Counted from the first letter of the stretch, positions 22,246 to 34,579 are shown. The stretch is 64,000 nt of DNA from Strongylocentrotus purpuratus (GCF_000002235.5 NW_022145604.1:31279857-31343856), one strand, 5' to 3'. Numbers and translations are program-made. The notes: generated by a model not told the origin, from the letters alone.

Positions 22246-24030
22246 ATAAATTTATTATAAATATCCTAAAAGCATGGCAGAGTGTAATCTGCACCTTGTA
22301 TAGTTTGTATGCTTTCAGTCTTCTGTTAGAAATGACAATGTTTAAAGCAAAAATATTTATTCTCACCATTGCATACTTCTACATCTTCATTTTACTTTTA
22401 CTTTGTAGAAGCTAACGTTGAACCCGAATACAAGTAGATTTATGGACCAGGATTTGATTGCTGTTATTGTGAATACATCTCGTAATAATACATGTGACAT
22501 GATATCATTAGAGAACATGTTAAAGTATAATAGTGATACATGAAGCCGTTAGCATGGTTGGCTCAAGATTGTAACACTTGAAGAGGCATTTGTAGTAAAC
22601 ATTAATAGGGTCACTGTTAAACAAGTCTTAATTCAAGTAAAAATCAAAGTACTGTTTATTGAATTCTTCAAATAAATGTATGTACCCATATTGTGAATTG
22701 TCATACTTGTAAATATTTCTAATTACACGTTCGGTTCACTACTAAACCTGTCTTCAATGAACTATTTAATGAACTTCTGAAAGATATACTCACATACTAC
22801 GTATCGTCGTACTATTATTTCTTTCTTTCTTTCTTTTTTCCAATTACTAATGTCTTAAAATTATATTTCAAGGCAAGCAAGACTGCAACAATCTAGCCCT
22901 TAACAGGTCTCCGGCCTCTGTCTGCTCCCCCACTCAGAATGTAGTTTTCTTTCATTTTCTATCATATCATGTTATGTACAAGTATAAGTAGATGTATATA
23001 TTCATTTCTATATGTTCATAAATATATATTTTTTTTAAGTATATGCTTTTATTCTAGTTACCTTTTTTTAATTAGTGGAAGTAAGCTTCAAACTGAAAAA
23101 ATGAAAAGTATATGGCTATGAAGGTATGGATAATTAAAAAAAACTATTAATTAATATTACGACTGATAAAAACGAGCTGCCTAGTTGGAACTTCACTGGT
23201 ATGTAAACAAAAAGATGAAGCTATATAATCATGAAGCTGTATAATTAATACTCGTATAGGTGGAGACCATATCGTAATGACCTTGTAAATATGTTACTCT
23301 ATCGTTGTTCATAGTAGGCCTTAATCACAAGGTGAAATGGGAAATACTTGTTTTTCTATTCTGTGTTGGATACAGTCATGTACATCTATTTGGGTAGGGT
23401 ACCATCCCTGTATAATTATTTCATTCTGTAACTCTAGTTCTTGGAGTAATGACATTTGTGTAGTGTTGAGAAAGTATAAGATTTATACGTCAATGGTTAG
23501 GAGACTTTGTTGTGCTTATCCCATGGACAATATTGTTGGCCAAGATTGAAAAGTACAGTTCCTGTATAATATGTTGATGAATATTATTTAAAAAAAAACA
23601 TATTGTAATTGAGAGAAGCCAAAGAGGAGCATTCTTGTACATGACCGGGTAATCTCGAACTCCTAAAGCTTACAAAGTTTTTTTGAAATAAATGGATCAA
23701 CGTTAACCTAAGCTCAACGAAAACGCAATAACTCAGGTGAATATATTTCCTTAAGTTCCTTAAGATTCAATTCAATTCAATTTAATTCTCAAATTATTTC
23801 ACCCTCGATTAAAAAAAAAAGAAATTAAGTAAACTGAATGTATATGTTACATGAATATTTCATTTGAATACATGTTAACACTATAAGGAATAAAATAAGT
23901 ATTGATATAATTATGTTAGGAAGACGAATAACGGTAATTCATATCAAATTCAAAACAGTTGTGTTGACACTGTTAAAGATACTGCCTAGAAGAAAAATGG
24001 CGGAAGTTCAGTAAGTAAAACATAAATCTT
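22246..24030. other. Shared noncoding flank of unit B
   Basis: This aligns with 6290-7700 of unit A and with the matching parts of C and D/E. It is visibly more diverged than those are from one another. No gene seen. Confidence 0.6.
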
Positions 24031-24032
24031 TA

Positions 24033-24351
24033 TATACAGTAGGCTTGCGGGTGCATTGAGGTAGGATTGAGGAGTCCTGAAAAGGACTCTCGGTAATCTT
24101 TCTCCTGACGACGGATAATCAACTGGTTCGAAACGTCGAGCCACTCCCGCCACCCATCCTCTCCAAGCGCCATAGTTCTCCTTAGAACTATAAGCTAAAA
24201 AAGATAACCAACAGTCTTTTCAAGACTACACCAACAGTCATTGTCAGGACTACACACCCTCAAGAAAGATTACCGAGAGTCCTTTTCAGGACTCCTCAAT
24301 CCTCTCTCTCTCTCTCTCTCACACATGGTGCACCCGCAAGCCTACTGTATA
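24033..24351. mobile_element. Foldback MITE with nested inverted repeats
   Basis: The outer arms (24033-24055 and 24329-24351, 23 bp, core 'cagtaggcttgcgggtgc') are perfect reverse complements. An inner pair (24063-24103 and 24263-24303) is a perfect 41-bp match. Between them lie 'ctgacgacgg' and 'ggttcgaaacgtcgagcc'. Units A, C and D/E lack the insert at the matching place, where the sequence runs 'cataagtctt(c/g)atgtatac'. It has no coding capacity. Confidence 0.8.
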
Positions 24352-24539
24352 TCTACATCACCATGCAAGCCGATACTTACAAACAGCATATAAGTCTTTG
24401 TGTATAACGTGAGGTTTTGAATTATCATAATAGAAAAGGATTTGACTAAAAGACTAAACCCTTTATCCAATCCTTATGCATTTGTTATGGTCTGATGTTA
24501 CGTTTATAAAAATCAAAGGAATGAAGAAAAAAAATTGTG

Positions 24540-25345
24540 AATGGCAGTGGTGATGTTGACGATGATGATAGTGATGTATTATAATTAATTACCTATAGTT
24601 CTGATGTGAACGGAGGCGAATGACGATGATGATGAAGACGATGACAATTATGAAGATGATGATGATGATGATGATGATGACAATGATGATAGTGATGTAG
24701 TATAATTAATTACCTATAGTTCTGATGTGAACGGAGGTGAATGGCGAGGATGATGAAGATGATGATAACGATGACGATGATGATAATAAAGATAGAAGCA
24801 TTGATAGTGATGACGACAGTGGTACTATTGCAACGTTTTATTTAATATAATAATTAAGTAAATGATGATATTGGTGATAACATTTATATTCCCGACACGA
24901 ACGATGGGCAGGATGGTGATGATGTGAATAATGTTGATGACAGTGAAACCGTGACAATGTTCTTATTTTATAATGATGACGTAGATGACGAGGTCGGGGA
25001 TTAAATAGAGGATGATAGTGATGGCATAGACGATGGACGTGATGATGATTGTGACGGTGTTGGTAGTAGTGATGACAAGATGACTGCAATAATGATGATG
25101 ATGATGATGTTGTTTGTAGTTGTTATAGATAAGGAAGATTATGCTGCTGCTGATGATGATAATAATATATTGTAAATACATATTAAATGTATGAAGATGT
25201 CAACATCATCATCACCTTCATTATCAGCAGCAGCATCATCATCATCAACAATATCATCATCATCATTAGTATCATCATCAGCATCAGTTTCACATTTCAC
25301 ATCATCATCAGCATCATTTTCACATGTCACATCATCATCAATGTT
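24540..25345. repeat. GAT/ATC microsatellite, unit B
   Basis: Imperfect GAT triplets on the plus strand to about 25170, then ATC triplets to about 25340. A 100-bp segment ('aattaattacctatagttct') is repeated at about 24585 and 24705. The matching tract in unit C is 40850-41530. Confidence 0.9.
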
Positions 25346-25584
25346 ACAATTTGATAGGCTAAGCGGAAGACCATCTCAGATTTACTAACAAGTTATGCCG
25401 ACGTTTTGTTTCAGATGGCGCTCTTCAAAGTGGTATGGTACGTTCAGATCTATGCTAGCCAGTCCTACTATTTTTTCACATACGTAATCCACCAAAATAT
25501 GTCAAGCCGATCACCCTACTTGACCTTAGACCAGACAAAATATCAAATTGATTAACACCTCTATTGATATCGATTAAATTCAAT

Positions 25585-26205
25585 TCATTTTATTCATTTC
25601 CATTTTCAATTAAAAAAAAGAAAAAAGAAGATATATACAATGATAAGCATTTGCAATAAATAAGGAAATGAAAATAGGGAACTAAAAAATAAAGCCTTGT
25701 GGAAGCATAGTTCTCTGAACAGTAGTTAAGAGATTTACATATACAAACAAAGCTAAAAAAAGAAACATACATGACAAAAACACGACAGGGACATCGTTCA
25801 AGGCAGGTAATACAAATGGAAATAATCATTACAAAATCATAGGTTTGAAAACAGTAATGCTGTTTAATATGAATATGGGAACAAGAAATAATGATATTTA
25901 GATATAAGATGCTGCTTCAATTTTCTTTTAAATACTGTTGAAGACTTGCATGAGGATATTTTTTCAGTAGGAATAGAGTTCCAAATAACAGGAAAATTGT
26001 TTCTAACAGATTTCAAATATATATTTGTCTTAACTGGCTAAAAATGAAAAGAGTCTCGCCCACGAGTTTTATAATTATGAACATCATTATTTAAAGTAAA
26101 CATTCTAGACATATTTTGCGGAAGTTTATTTTGAAAATAAAAGAATCCAAGCAGGGCAATTGAATACAAAATATAAGTCAAATATATTCAGTATTTTCAA
26201 TTTCG
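25585..26205 (-). mobile_element. LINE C-terminus and 3' end, insertion in unit B
   Basis: On the minus strand the frame reads 'NDVHNYKTRGRDSFHF' (about 26085) and 'NNFPVIWNSIPTEKI' (about 25995), the standard C-terminal end of CR1/L2-type LINE proteins, followed by a 3' UTR. Unit C lacks it: at 41800-41840 the sequence passes straight through 'aattcattttcctgttcatg', parts of which lie on both sides here. Confidence 0.7.
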
Positions 26206-26337
26206 AGTTCATGTTCATGTTTCCATTATTACATTTTCGTTGGCGTGGGACATACTTTTGGACTTTCCCATACATAATGATTATTTGAACTACTAGACAT
26301 GCTAGACTTATGATTCAACATATGTGGCTCGGGTAAC

Positions 26338-26355
26338 GTTGGGGGGGGGGGGGGG
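26338..26355. repeat. G homopolymer
   Basis: A run of about 18 G. It marks a sequence shared with unit C (41860-41905), where the run is broken into shorter G stretches. Confidence 0.85.
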
Positions 26356-26998
26356 GGGCTGCAATGGATTAACAAAGAACAAGAATGCCTCCACTATCTA
26401 TTAATGAGAGCTACTTGTGTCAAGTATATAAGCATCAGAAAATGAAGGAACGTATTTCTCCCTAGGATGGGGACTTATTTTATTGCCGGGGTAGTACTTT
26501 TTTGTTGGTAGGAAGGCCATTTGTGAAGGGGCATTTGTGTTGGTCCCAGATCCATTTATACACAGAATTTTGCTGACTTTGTATCACTAGGTCACAACAT
26601 TGCGTATATTATTTTTGTTCTGTACTTGCCTAATTAAAAGCAGTACTCGCTATAGTGTGCCCAACTCGAACCAGGTTCGCCACACTATCCTAATAAATGG
26701 CTCTGGCAGGTCCTGTTGTGGGACGTCCTCTCCCCACCTTTCACCCACCATCCTGGTTTCCCCCTCGCTCACAAATCGATAGTTCATAAGGTTATTTCCT
26801 GCCAAACAGGAAGATTATAAACCTGAGCGAGTGTATGATCATCAAAACCACATGTTATAATTACGAATTCTCAGGAAGCGTACAAATGCTATATATTTCC
26901 GACTCTTAACTAGTCGAATAAATACACACGTTCAGTACCTACGATGTAGGCTACAACATAATGAAAATTTGTCTATGATACATTCCGACTGGAATATA
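26356..26998. other. Noncoding segment shared by units B and C
   Basis: This aligns with 41895-42470 and, in part (26573-26770), with a second copy in unit C at 44905-45105. No gene seen. Confidence 0.6.
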
Positions 26999-27003
26999 TT
27001 ATA

Positions 27004-27165
27004 CAGTTATTGACTGGCAGGGGGTGTAATATAACATTATTTGGACTGCTGAAGAGATTTATCTTTCCCAAGTGGTTATATTTTCCAAAAGCGCGCAGCG
27101 CTGAGGGAAAATATAAATCCCTTTAGGTCCAAGGAATGTTATATACCCCTGTCAGTCAATAACTG
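27004..27165. mobile_element. 162-bp MITE with TTATA target duplication
   Basis: Terminal inverted repeats of about 40 bp start 'cagttattgactggcagggg' and end with the complement. TTATA lies at both flanks (26999-27003 and 27166-27170). It has no coding capacity. Confidence 0.75.
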
Positions 27166-27170
27166 TTATA

Positions 27171-28699
27171 TTAGATAGCCTTGGTTTGATTTTGTTTTTG
27201 TTTTTGTTTCTTTTTTTTTCTGTAATTTGTCACTGATGACAAGTTTTGTGAAACGCCCCCCTGGTTGCTCGGTCAGAATGCATATGTTTTGTCTCGTCAA
27301 CTATACGCTGGAGATAAGATTGATGTTCTGAACATTTTTTCCATTTCATAAAGTCAGATGATAAAAGGTGAAAATGTGAAAGTTGATGACCGAAAAAAGA
27401 TTAAGCACAGAAAGATCTTGCATACCAATTTACCTTGAGTGCACTTCTTGAATATATGCCTATCGATTGTAAAAATTGCGACATATGTCTCAGTTGACGT
27501 TTGACACGTGACGTCGTACGGGTTCACAGGCTATTCATGAATTGGTTTATTGTGTTATTACACGAATTATCGCTTGCCGATCTATGTGCATACTCTACTA
27601 ACTTTCCCGTGTTTATATATAGGTAGGTCTACATTAGAAAAAAGGTTAGAATTTGTGATAAATATCAACCTCAAATTTTCTTCAAAAAATATTTATTCAT
27701 CGGCTGGTACGCAACTCCATCTTTGTTTGGTTTTGCTGGTCAATGTAACGCAACAATACGTTTGATTACATTGTTAAGAATTTGGCGCCTCTAGACAACG
27801 CTTTTTTGGCGCGTTTCCGAATGCGCTCTCTTTTGCACATGAAACGCATGCCACGCGATTGTGAGAGCGCGAACGAGCATGTGAAAATCGTGTAATTCTC
27901 TCGTGGCTTTTAGTAGAGGAAAGACCTGTTGATTTGGACAATCAAATGTGACCTAGGCATAATGCCTTTGAAGTTATGACGCATGGTCGCCTTAAGGCTC
28001 CACTAGGGCGCCCGTGGAATTCCTGCGGCCGCCGCAATTTGTGTGGGTTTGGCAAAAGTCGATTTTAATTCATGAGACACTAGGGCAGCCGCTTTTCAAA
28101 CGCAAGGCCACCGTACGCTTGACGTGTGGTCGCCGTGGAACCGCTCTACGGCATGGCTACGGTGTGTCTAATTGCTCCGGCGAACCTAGAAATAAAAAGA
28201 GTTATAACTCCGCTTTATAATCCCACGGCGATACGTACGGCCTGTAAAGATAGAGATACGCCCTAGGGTGACCCTGAGGCCACCCTCCGAAAGTATCTCT
28301 CGGTTTTGGGGGCGTACGGCCGCCGTATCCTAGCCGTAGAGCAAATACGACCTAGGCATTACGAACGGTCTACGAACGCTGATTTCGTACGGCCTTCTTA
28401 AAGATCTTACGAAATGGTCTGACAATCGTTAGTATGGCGGTCGTAGCAGTTCGTAATTGCATTTGTGGTCGAGGCTTTAAGGAAACTTCCCTTTGAAGAC
28501 TGTCCATGTGTAGGGGAGCGAGTGAAGGTTATGTCATAGTAAGGTATCCTACATGTTGGAATATCGTAAGAATTGTGCCAACCATGAGTCACCGATTTGA
28601 TTCCTGACGTGTACCGTTTGTACCTAGCTTGAACCCAACTGACTTCCTGTCATTGTTTCATTCCTATGTAGGATTGACTTTATTCAAACCAGGAACTTA
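27171..28699. other. Noncoding interval with a GC-rich cgtacggc block
   Basis: No gene recognised. From about 27990 to 28480 the composition becomes GC-rich, with many 'cgtacgg', 'ggccgcc' and 'gcgcc' words. The block is bounded by 'ttaaggctccactaggg' and a weakly complementary 'gaggctttaagg'. This may be another TTAA-type MITE, but its inverted repeats are poor. Confidence 0.35.
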
Positions 28700-28975
28700 C
28701 TTGTTCGTTATTTCACACTGAGACTTCTATCAACAGCGACACGATTTGTTTCTTTAGCTTCTGAAAATCGAAGTGTTCAGCCTTGTCCAAACCATTTTGG
28801 AATGACACTTGCTTCGATTATTAGAATTTCAAAGAGATTTGGTAAGATTGTCTTTCAAAGTTATCATAGCCATGAATATGTTGCCAACTGATCGATATTT
28901 TTTTTAATTGACGAACTTCTAGTATAATAATTTAGAAGGAACGTCTACTCTGTTATTATGACTATAGTTGAGTCT
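28700..28975. other. Conserved block shared by units A and B (unit-B copy)
   Basis: The counterpart of 12889-13120. A short imperfect duplication of its last part follows at 28985-29020 ('gaaggaattcctaccgtg'). Confidence 0.45.
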
Positions 28976-29822
28976 GAGTTAAACTATTCTGAAGGAATTC
29001 CTACCGTGTTATCATGAATATAGATTGGTCTCAACTTTGCTAACATGTCTGCATTTTATTCCAGATCCGAAATATTAACAGCAAAGAGGAATCTTCTAGG
29101 TGGACAACATGCATTCGAGTCCAACGAAAGATTTTACGTGGTTTATGTAAGTTACTGTCGGATTATGGTGTTCGATATACACAGTCATGATAACGGTGTT
29201 TAAATCTCTAAATCAACCCTCAACTGATTATCGCATTAAAAAAAAGTATTGCATGATTGTTCTATGACTATAGCAGCAAATTTTACTTGGATAAATTCAT
29301 TATGAGTATGCTTGGCACATTACATAAACGTGACATGAAAAACGAAGAGAGGGACCTCCTCTTTGGCATCATAGTCAGTTGTCAATTTGCCAAAAAGGCT
29401 GCTTAGGAAATTTTGTGAGGACGTTTTCGGAAAGAGGATGTCTCTACTTTAAAGGGATCCGGTAACTTTGTCTTAGATCCTTTTTTTGTTAATCCTTGAT
29501 TTAGCTCATGCTGCAATAATAATTATAAACCTTTAGGTCAGTCAGGAACCCTATGACTTTTACAAGCCGATCGCCTGTCTGATTATCAAATATTTATGAT
29601 TTAAAATCGAAATCAAATTTTGCGTTTGCCAAACGGTTTTCATAACACTACAGTCTACTGGGGGAAGGAGTATGGCAAAACCGGTCACTCAAAGGTTTTT
29701 ACTTTTTTGAGGCACTTCTTGATCATTTTGAAGCGCAATTTATTTAGGGCTTCAATATAACACTATATCACAGACACTGATTACACGTAGGACTGTGCAT
29801 CTTAGATTTAACATTGTTAAAC
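28976..29822. other. Noncoding interval, nothing recognised
   Basis: No coding region, repeat array or inverted repeat of note was seen before the 3' tail of the LINE. Confidence 0.4.
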
Positions 29823-32800
29823 GATAATAATAATAATAATAAAGACATTTTTATAGCGCGACATATCCACCCAGAGGGTGCTCAAGGCGCTTACAATGAT
29901 CGAGCTACATAATATACTTAAATACAATTTTACTTACAATACATTACACATAAAAAAGGAAGAAGATGATATTAGTTAAAGTTGGCCATTAGATAAGTTT
30001 TCAGGCTGGCCTTGAAACTATCTACTGATTTACAGTCCTTAAGTGTGTTAGGGAGACTGTTCCACAATCGGGGAGCTGCTGAGGCAAATGCTCGATCTCC
30101 CCATGATCGTCTGGTCTTAGGGATGATCAGAGTTGATGTATTGGCAGAACGCAGACCAGAACGACCAGGCTTGCGAAAGTTCAGTAGAGAAGAGATGTAC
30201 TGTGGCGAGGAGAACTTCAAGGCACGGTATGTGATCAGAAGGATTTTGTAGGTGAGACGATGTTCAACAGGAAGCCAATGCAGGGATTTAAGGACTGGAG
30301 TGATGTGGGCGAACTTGCGTGTATATGTCACGAGACGGGCAGCAGCATTCTGAACAAGCTGGAGCCTCTTAACTTGAGACATAGGGATGCCATAGAGTAA
30401 AGAGTTACAACAATCGATGCGGGATGTAACAAATGCATGCACAAGCTGCTCAGCCGCCTTTGTGGTGAGATACTTGCGAATAGCACGAAGATTGCGGAGA
30501 CTGTGGATCGCAAGTTTAACACTTGATGATACTTGTGACTCCATGGTCATATTGGAGTCAAAAATAACTCCAAGATTTCGAACTTTCTTCACTGGAGTAA
30601 TTGATGACGAACCAATATTCAGATAGGGGGTTACCGACTTGGCGAGTTGCTGCTTGGAACCCAGCATAACAAACTGAGATTTGTCGTCATTGAGCTTCAA
30701 GTAATTCTCCTTCATCCAATTCCTAATGTCACCTATACAGGCTTCAACACGAGCAATCCAGGCATCAACTTCCCCTTGTGTGGGAGAACACGAAAAGTAT
30801 ATCTGCGTGTCATCAGCATACATATGGTGCTTGAGATTATGCCTCTTGATGATATCATGAAGGGGAAGAGTGTAAATGTTGAAGAGTTGTGGCCCAAGTA
30901 ACGATCCCTGGGGCACAGAGAAGCCAAGATGAACTGTTTTAGAGACAGCACTGCGTACACAAACCCTTTGCGATCTGTTTGAGAGATAAGATGTTAACCA
31001 CTGGTGAGCCTGTCCACCAATGCCCATAGACTGAAGTCTCTCTAGGAGTATAACATGGTCGACCGTGTCAAATGCACTACTCAGATCGAGCAGAATTAGC
31101 CCAGTTACTTTTCCACTATCCATTTCGGTGAGGATATCATTTTGCACTCGTAAGAGGGCAGTTTCAACACTGTGTTTTTCTCTGTAGGCTGATTGGAAGT
31201 TGTCTTGAAGGTTATTGTCATTCAAGAAGGACTGAAGACGAGCGGATACTATGCGTTCGATAACCTTCGATAGGAAGCTTAGATTTGCCACAGGTCGATA
31301 ACTTGCAAAGTCTTGTCTGTCAAGATTCGGTTTTTTCAAGAGAGGCTTCACGAGAGCCTGTTGCATTGAGGCTGGAAAGCTTGCACATCGAAGAGACTTA
31401 TTAACAAAGTCTGTAATATATGGTGCAAAGTCGTCAATGCATTCTTTTAGAAGAGCAGTAGGAATTGGATCTAACTCACATGATGATGTTGGAGAATTCA
31501 TGACAACCCTCTTGATCTCACTAATAGAAGTTTTAGCGAAATCAGTCAAAACTGGAACAGATGATAACTCACAATGCTGTACACACTGTCCTGACGAAAG
31601 CTCGGCATCAATGTCATCACGGATCTTGGTGACCTTGTTAAAGAAATAATGACAAAAGTTATCAGCCAGTATTTGGTCAGAAGAAGCATCCGGAAGAACA
31701 GTTTCCTTCTTTCGGTGCAGCAGAGCGTCTACAACAGTGAAGAGACGTCTTTGGTTTCCTTCGCATTCTGCAACACACTCTGAATAGTATTCAGTTTTTG
31801 CCTTTTCTATTTCTTGGGAAACAACCTGACGCTGTGTCACATATGATTTGCGGTCTTCTTCACTTCTAGTACGCCTCCACTTGCGCTCAAGGCGTCTTCT
31901 AAGGCACTTAGCAGCATGGATTTTCTCAGTCATCCATGGAATCGAAGGTTTGATGATAACACTTCTAGTCTTTTTAGGTGCTAGCTTATCAAGAAGACTA
32001 GTGAGAGAGAGATCATATCTTTCGACAGACGAAGAGATGCTGCTATCCTCAATGTCAATTTCTGACAAAGATTCATGGACTCCAGATCGGAATTGTTCTC
32101 TGTTCATTGATCGTAGAGGGCGAGTTGTGACAGTCCTGCGAGAAGTAGACGGCTTTCTTAAATCAAGGTTACACTGGACAGCGTGGTGATCAGATACTCC
32201 AAGGATAACAGATACATCAGAAACAAGAGTGGCTGAATCCCAAGTAATAAGCAAATCAAGTGTATGGCCATGTAGATGAGTCCCTTCTCGTACAAGCTGC
32301 TTCATTCCGTAGGATGAAAGTATGTTCATAAACTGCCTTGCCCGTACGTCATTGAAATCGTCGACCCATACATTGAAGTCCCCTGTCAGGACAACTTCGG
32401 AGGGATCAAGAACAAATGAGTCAAGTAGGGTAGCAAACTCTTCAAGGAACAGACTATAAGGTATTCGCTGGCCTTGCTCTTCCACTATGTCTGGGCGATA
32501 AATGACAAGGAGAATAAGTGAACGGGATTGGCATGAAACTCGGGCTTGATAAGCTTCAAATGACATGAAATGTTGTACAGCTTCTGACTTGACCGACAGT
32601 GAAGATTTGAACAACAGTCCGACACCACCTCCTCCTTTTCCTTGTCGATCCTTATGATTAAAGGTATATCCCTCAGGTATACAGTTTCCCAAAATAACAT
32701 CGTCGTCATCCTTCAACCATGTCTCAGTCAACGCGAGGATGTCAAAATCATTATCAAGTACAAATTCAACGATATCGGTAGTCTTATTCCTTACTGATCT

Positions 32801-33400
32801 AGCGTTCAATGTACACATCTTTGCCGAGAGTTTAGTAGGTACTACTGATATTAAGTTTCTAAAGTCAGAAACACGACATGAAGAATGATGTACACGATGT
32901 CCACGATGAGTTGGTTTCACTGAACATATGCCATAGTCCTGTAATATGTGATAGGTATTCAGTGGTATCCTGAGATCAGCACACTTGGGTTGAAAAGACA
33001 AAAGGTCTTCTCTGGTGTAGGTGATTGTAGGCATTGTCACAATAGAAGCTAATAGGATCAGGAGACTCACAACAATAGTCACCATGCCGATGCTAGCCAT
33101 GGCTGTCTATTCATGTTCTAGTCTAACAATAGTAGAGAACATAATAGTCATGGACATGAATACTATGTGCATCAAGCACTGTAATGGTTGACCATGGGCT
33201 CATACAGGAACATGAAGAAAACATAAATCAAAACTGTAGGTGTTCCAAACATCTCAATCCATCACAAAAATGATCTAGCTGGATCATGGAGTGATACTTA
33301 AAAGACTGCTGATGAATTCAGAACACTATTCCTAAAACTATCAAGAAAAATTCAACAGAATCACAGAGCTCAACAACAGTGCAACCTCCTGGCGCAACTT
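29823..33400 (-). mobile_element. Near-complete CR1/L2-like LINE
   Basis: The element reads on the minus strand and carries one intact frame (29972-33100). Its 3' UTR holds 'gtaagcgccttgagcacc' and 'tatgtcgcgctataaaaatg' and ends in a (TTA)n tail at 29823-29845. The 5' boundary is uncertain: sequence upstream of the frame continues to about 33400 without a recognisable ORF1. It is the youngest-looking retroelement in the window. It explains about 3.5 kb of the spacing between TRIM-B and TRIM-C. Confidence 0.88.
29972..33100 (-). CDS. LINE ORF2: endonuclease and reverse transcriptase
   Basis: The 1042-residue frame is uninterrupted. An apurinic-type endonuclease fills about 95-315, with N99 in LNARS, E126 in TETW, D241/N243 in GDFN and the DHH of SDHHAV at 304-306. 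The reverse transcriptase fills about 530-830, with RPVANLSFLSK at 602, D672 and D678 in LLDLSSAFD, the SVPQGSLLGP box at 728 and YADD at 761-764. The C-terminal region ends with the 'APRLWNSLP' motif (1009-1017). All key catalytic residues are present, so the protein may be active. The first 30 residues include a hydrophobic stretch (6-23) that looks like a membrane or signal segment, which is unusual for ORF2. The true start may lie further in, since the first M of the endonuclease domain is at 95. No ORF1 was found upstream. CR1/L2-group placement is from motif style only. Confidence 0.93.
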   Translation of the reverse strand: MASIGMVTIVVSLLILLASIVTMPTITYTREDLLSFQPKCADLRIPLNTYHILQDYGICSVKPTHRGHRVHHSSCRVSDFRNLISVVPTKLSAKMCTLNARSVRNKTTDIVEFVLDNDFDILALTETWLKDDDDVILGNCIPEGYTFNHKDRQGKGGGGVGLLFKSSLSVKSEAVQHFMSFEAYQARVSCQSRSLILLVIYRPDIVEEQGQRIPYSLFLEEFATLLDSFVLDPSEVVLTGDFNVWVDDFNDVRARQFMNILSSYGMKQLVREGTHLHGHTLDLLITWDSATLVSDVSVILGVSDHHAVQCNLDLRKPSTSRRTVTTRPLRSMNREQFRSGVHESLSEIDIEDSSISSSVERYDLSLTSLLDKLAPKKTRSVIIKPSIPWMTEKIHAAKCLRRRLERKWRRTRSEEDRKSYVTQRQVVSQEIEKAKTEYYSECVAECEGNQRRLFTVVDALLHRKKETVLPDASSDQILADNFCHYFFNKVTKIRDDIDAELSSGQCVQHCELSSVPVLTDFAKTSISEIKRVVMNSPTSSCELDPIPTALLKECIDDFAPYITDFVNKSLRCASFPASMQQALVKPLLKKPNLDRQDFASYRPVANLSFLSKVIERIVSARLQSFLNDNNLQDNFQSAYREKHSVETALLRVQNDILTEMDSGKVTGLILLDLSSAFDTVDHVILLERLQSMGIGGQAHQWLTSYLSNRSQRVCVRSAVSKTVHLGFSVPQGSLLGPQLFNIYTLPLHDIIKRHNLKHHMYADDTQIYFSCSPTQGEVDAWIARVEACIGDIRNWMKENYLKLNDDKSQFVMLGSKQQLAKSVTPYLNIGSSSITPVKKVRNLGVIFDSNMTMESQVSSSVKLAIHSLRNLRAIRKYLTTKAAEQLVHAFVTSRIDCCNSLLYGIPMSQVKRLQLVQNAAARLVTYTRKFAHITPVLKSLHWLPVEHRLTYKILLITYRALKFSSPQYISSLLNFRKPGRSGLRSANTSTLIIPKTRRSWGDRAFASAAPRLWNSLPNTLKDCKSVDSFKASLKTYLMANFN

Positions 33401-34330
33401 AATTAAGAATTAATCCCTTTAATAGACTTTAATAGACTATGAACTTTGTTTCCAAATTTGAAAATGGGTTTAAAGTTACTTGTCAGGTATTTTAGGAATG
33501 GTGATATCGGTCTTTTAATGATCCATTTAAGAACAATCTTCTGACAAATATTTAAAACTGCACATTTAAAAGAAAAGTAATTTATATTCTTTGTACAGAA
33601 ATTATATTAGGGATTATTTTACTGTAGAAATAATGCAAAAAATTCATGTTTATAGCTATTGTAGGCCTTGAAACATATTAGATCTCAAACGCTCTCTAAG
33701 GTGATTATGTGAAATTGGTATCTGTTTTATTGAGAGTTTGGATAGTTTTCGACCTTGATCGACATGTATATTAGTGGCAAATTGTGGATATCAATCGCAA
33801 ATTTTATTGTATACTTTATTTAGTAAATGTATTAATGAACAGAGTGTTATGATAAGAACCATCACGAATATGTTAAAATATATAGAGAAGGGAAATGAAA
33901 CTATATCAACACAAGGCCTTCTGTCAGTTCTGTGTGTTTTTGTTTTATTTTTTCAAAATAGTACATAAACATATACATAATTTAACAATTATTTCTTCAT
34001 TATACGTTATTATAAAGTATTCGGTACATTAAATATGATGCATACAAATACAAATATTTGTTAATGAAAAAAGATAAATTACAAAAACGCAGGAGACCGC
34101 CATCATGAGCGGTGAACTCCTCTCTCTCTCTCTCTCTCTCTCTATCTGTCTGTCTGTCTCTCTCTCTCTGGTTCATTGCACCCCCCCCCCCCTCCTCGTA
34201 GCCCGTACCTAGTCATTCCTTTCTTTCTCGCTCTCCATGGTGACGCAAAATGCTTTATGATTATAATCATAGATATAAATTGTTCTTCACTATCAATATT
34301 GACTCGACTGGTCATATTTTGCAATTGTCG
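33401..34330. other. Noncoding interval with simple repeats
   Basis: No gene seen. A (TC)n run lies at about 34121-34170, and a C run at 34181-34192. Confidence 0.5.
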
Positions 34331-34500
34331 TGTTATAGTGGTTTATTATTTCATTCTATTCTTATGCAATCCATGGTTTGAATGCCAGCCCGGCATGAAC
34401 CTCCTTTGGCAAGACATTAATCCACATTTACCACTCTCTACCCAGGTGTAAATGGGTAACTCACAATTGGTCGGGCAATAATAACTGGGGGCATGCAGGA
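34331..34500 (+). mobile_element. tRNA-derived SINE fragment
   Basis: A B-box-like 'ggtttgaatgcc' is followed by the family body 'ctttggcaagacattaatcc' and 'acccaggtgtaaatgggtaa'. Its tRNA head is decayed. It belongs to the same family as 5112-5445. Confidence 0.6.
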
Positions 34501-34579
34501 AGAGCAGTATCAACCCAGTTGTCCTATATAAGGCCCAATTATTAATTTGTTTCATCATTTATTCATTTTCAATTTCCAG

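Noticed and set aside
24100-24150. Hammerhead ribozyme-like core, 'ctgacga' followed by 'gaaac' and 'gtc'
   Set aside because: The stretch between the two boxes does not form stem II next to the core (C opposite C at the first pair), so the motif is probably chance or a general repeat sequence.
25421-25560. Splice acceptor-like 'ttgtttcag' followed by ATG GCG CTC TT in units B, C and D/E (25421, 41640, 63400)
   Set aside because: Only the first four to five codons are shared. Indels put the rest in different frames, giving unrelated peptides of about 35-46 residues, so a conserved small protein is not supported.
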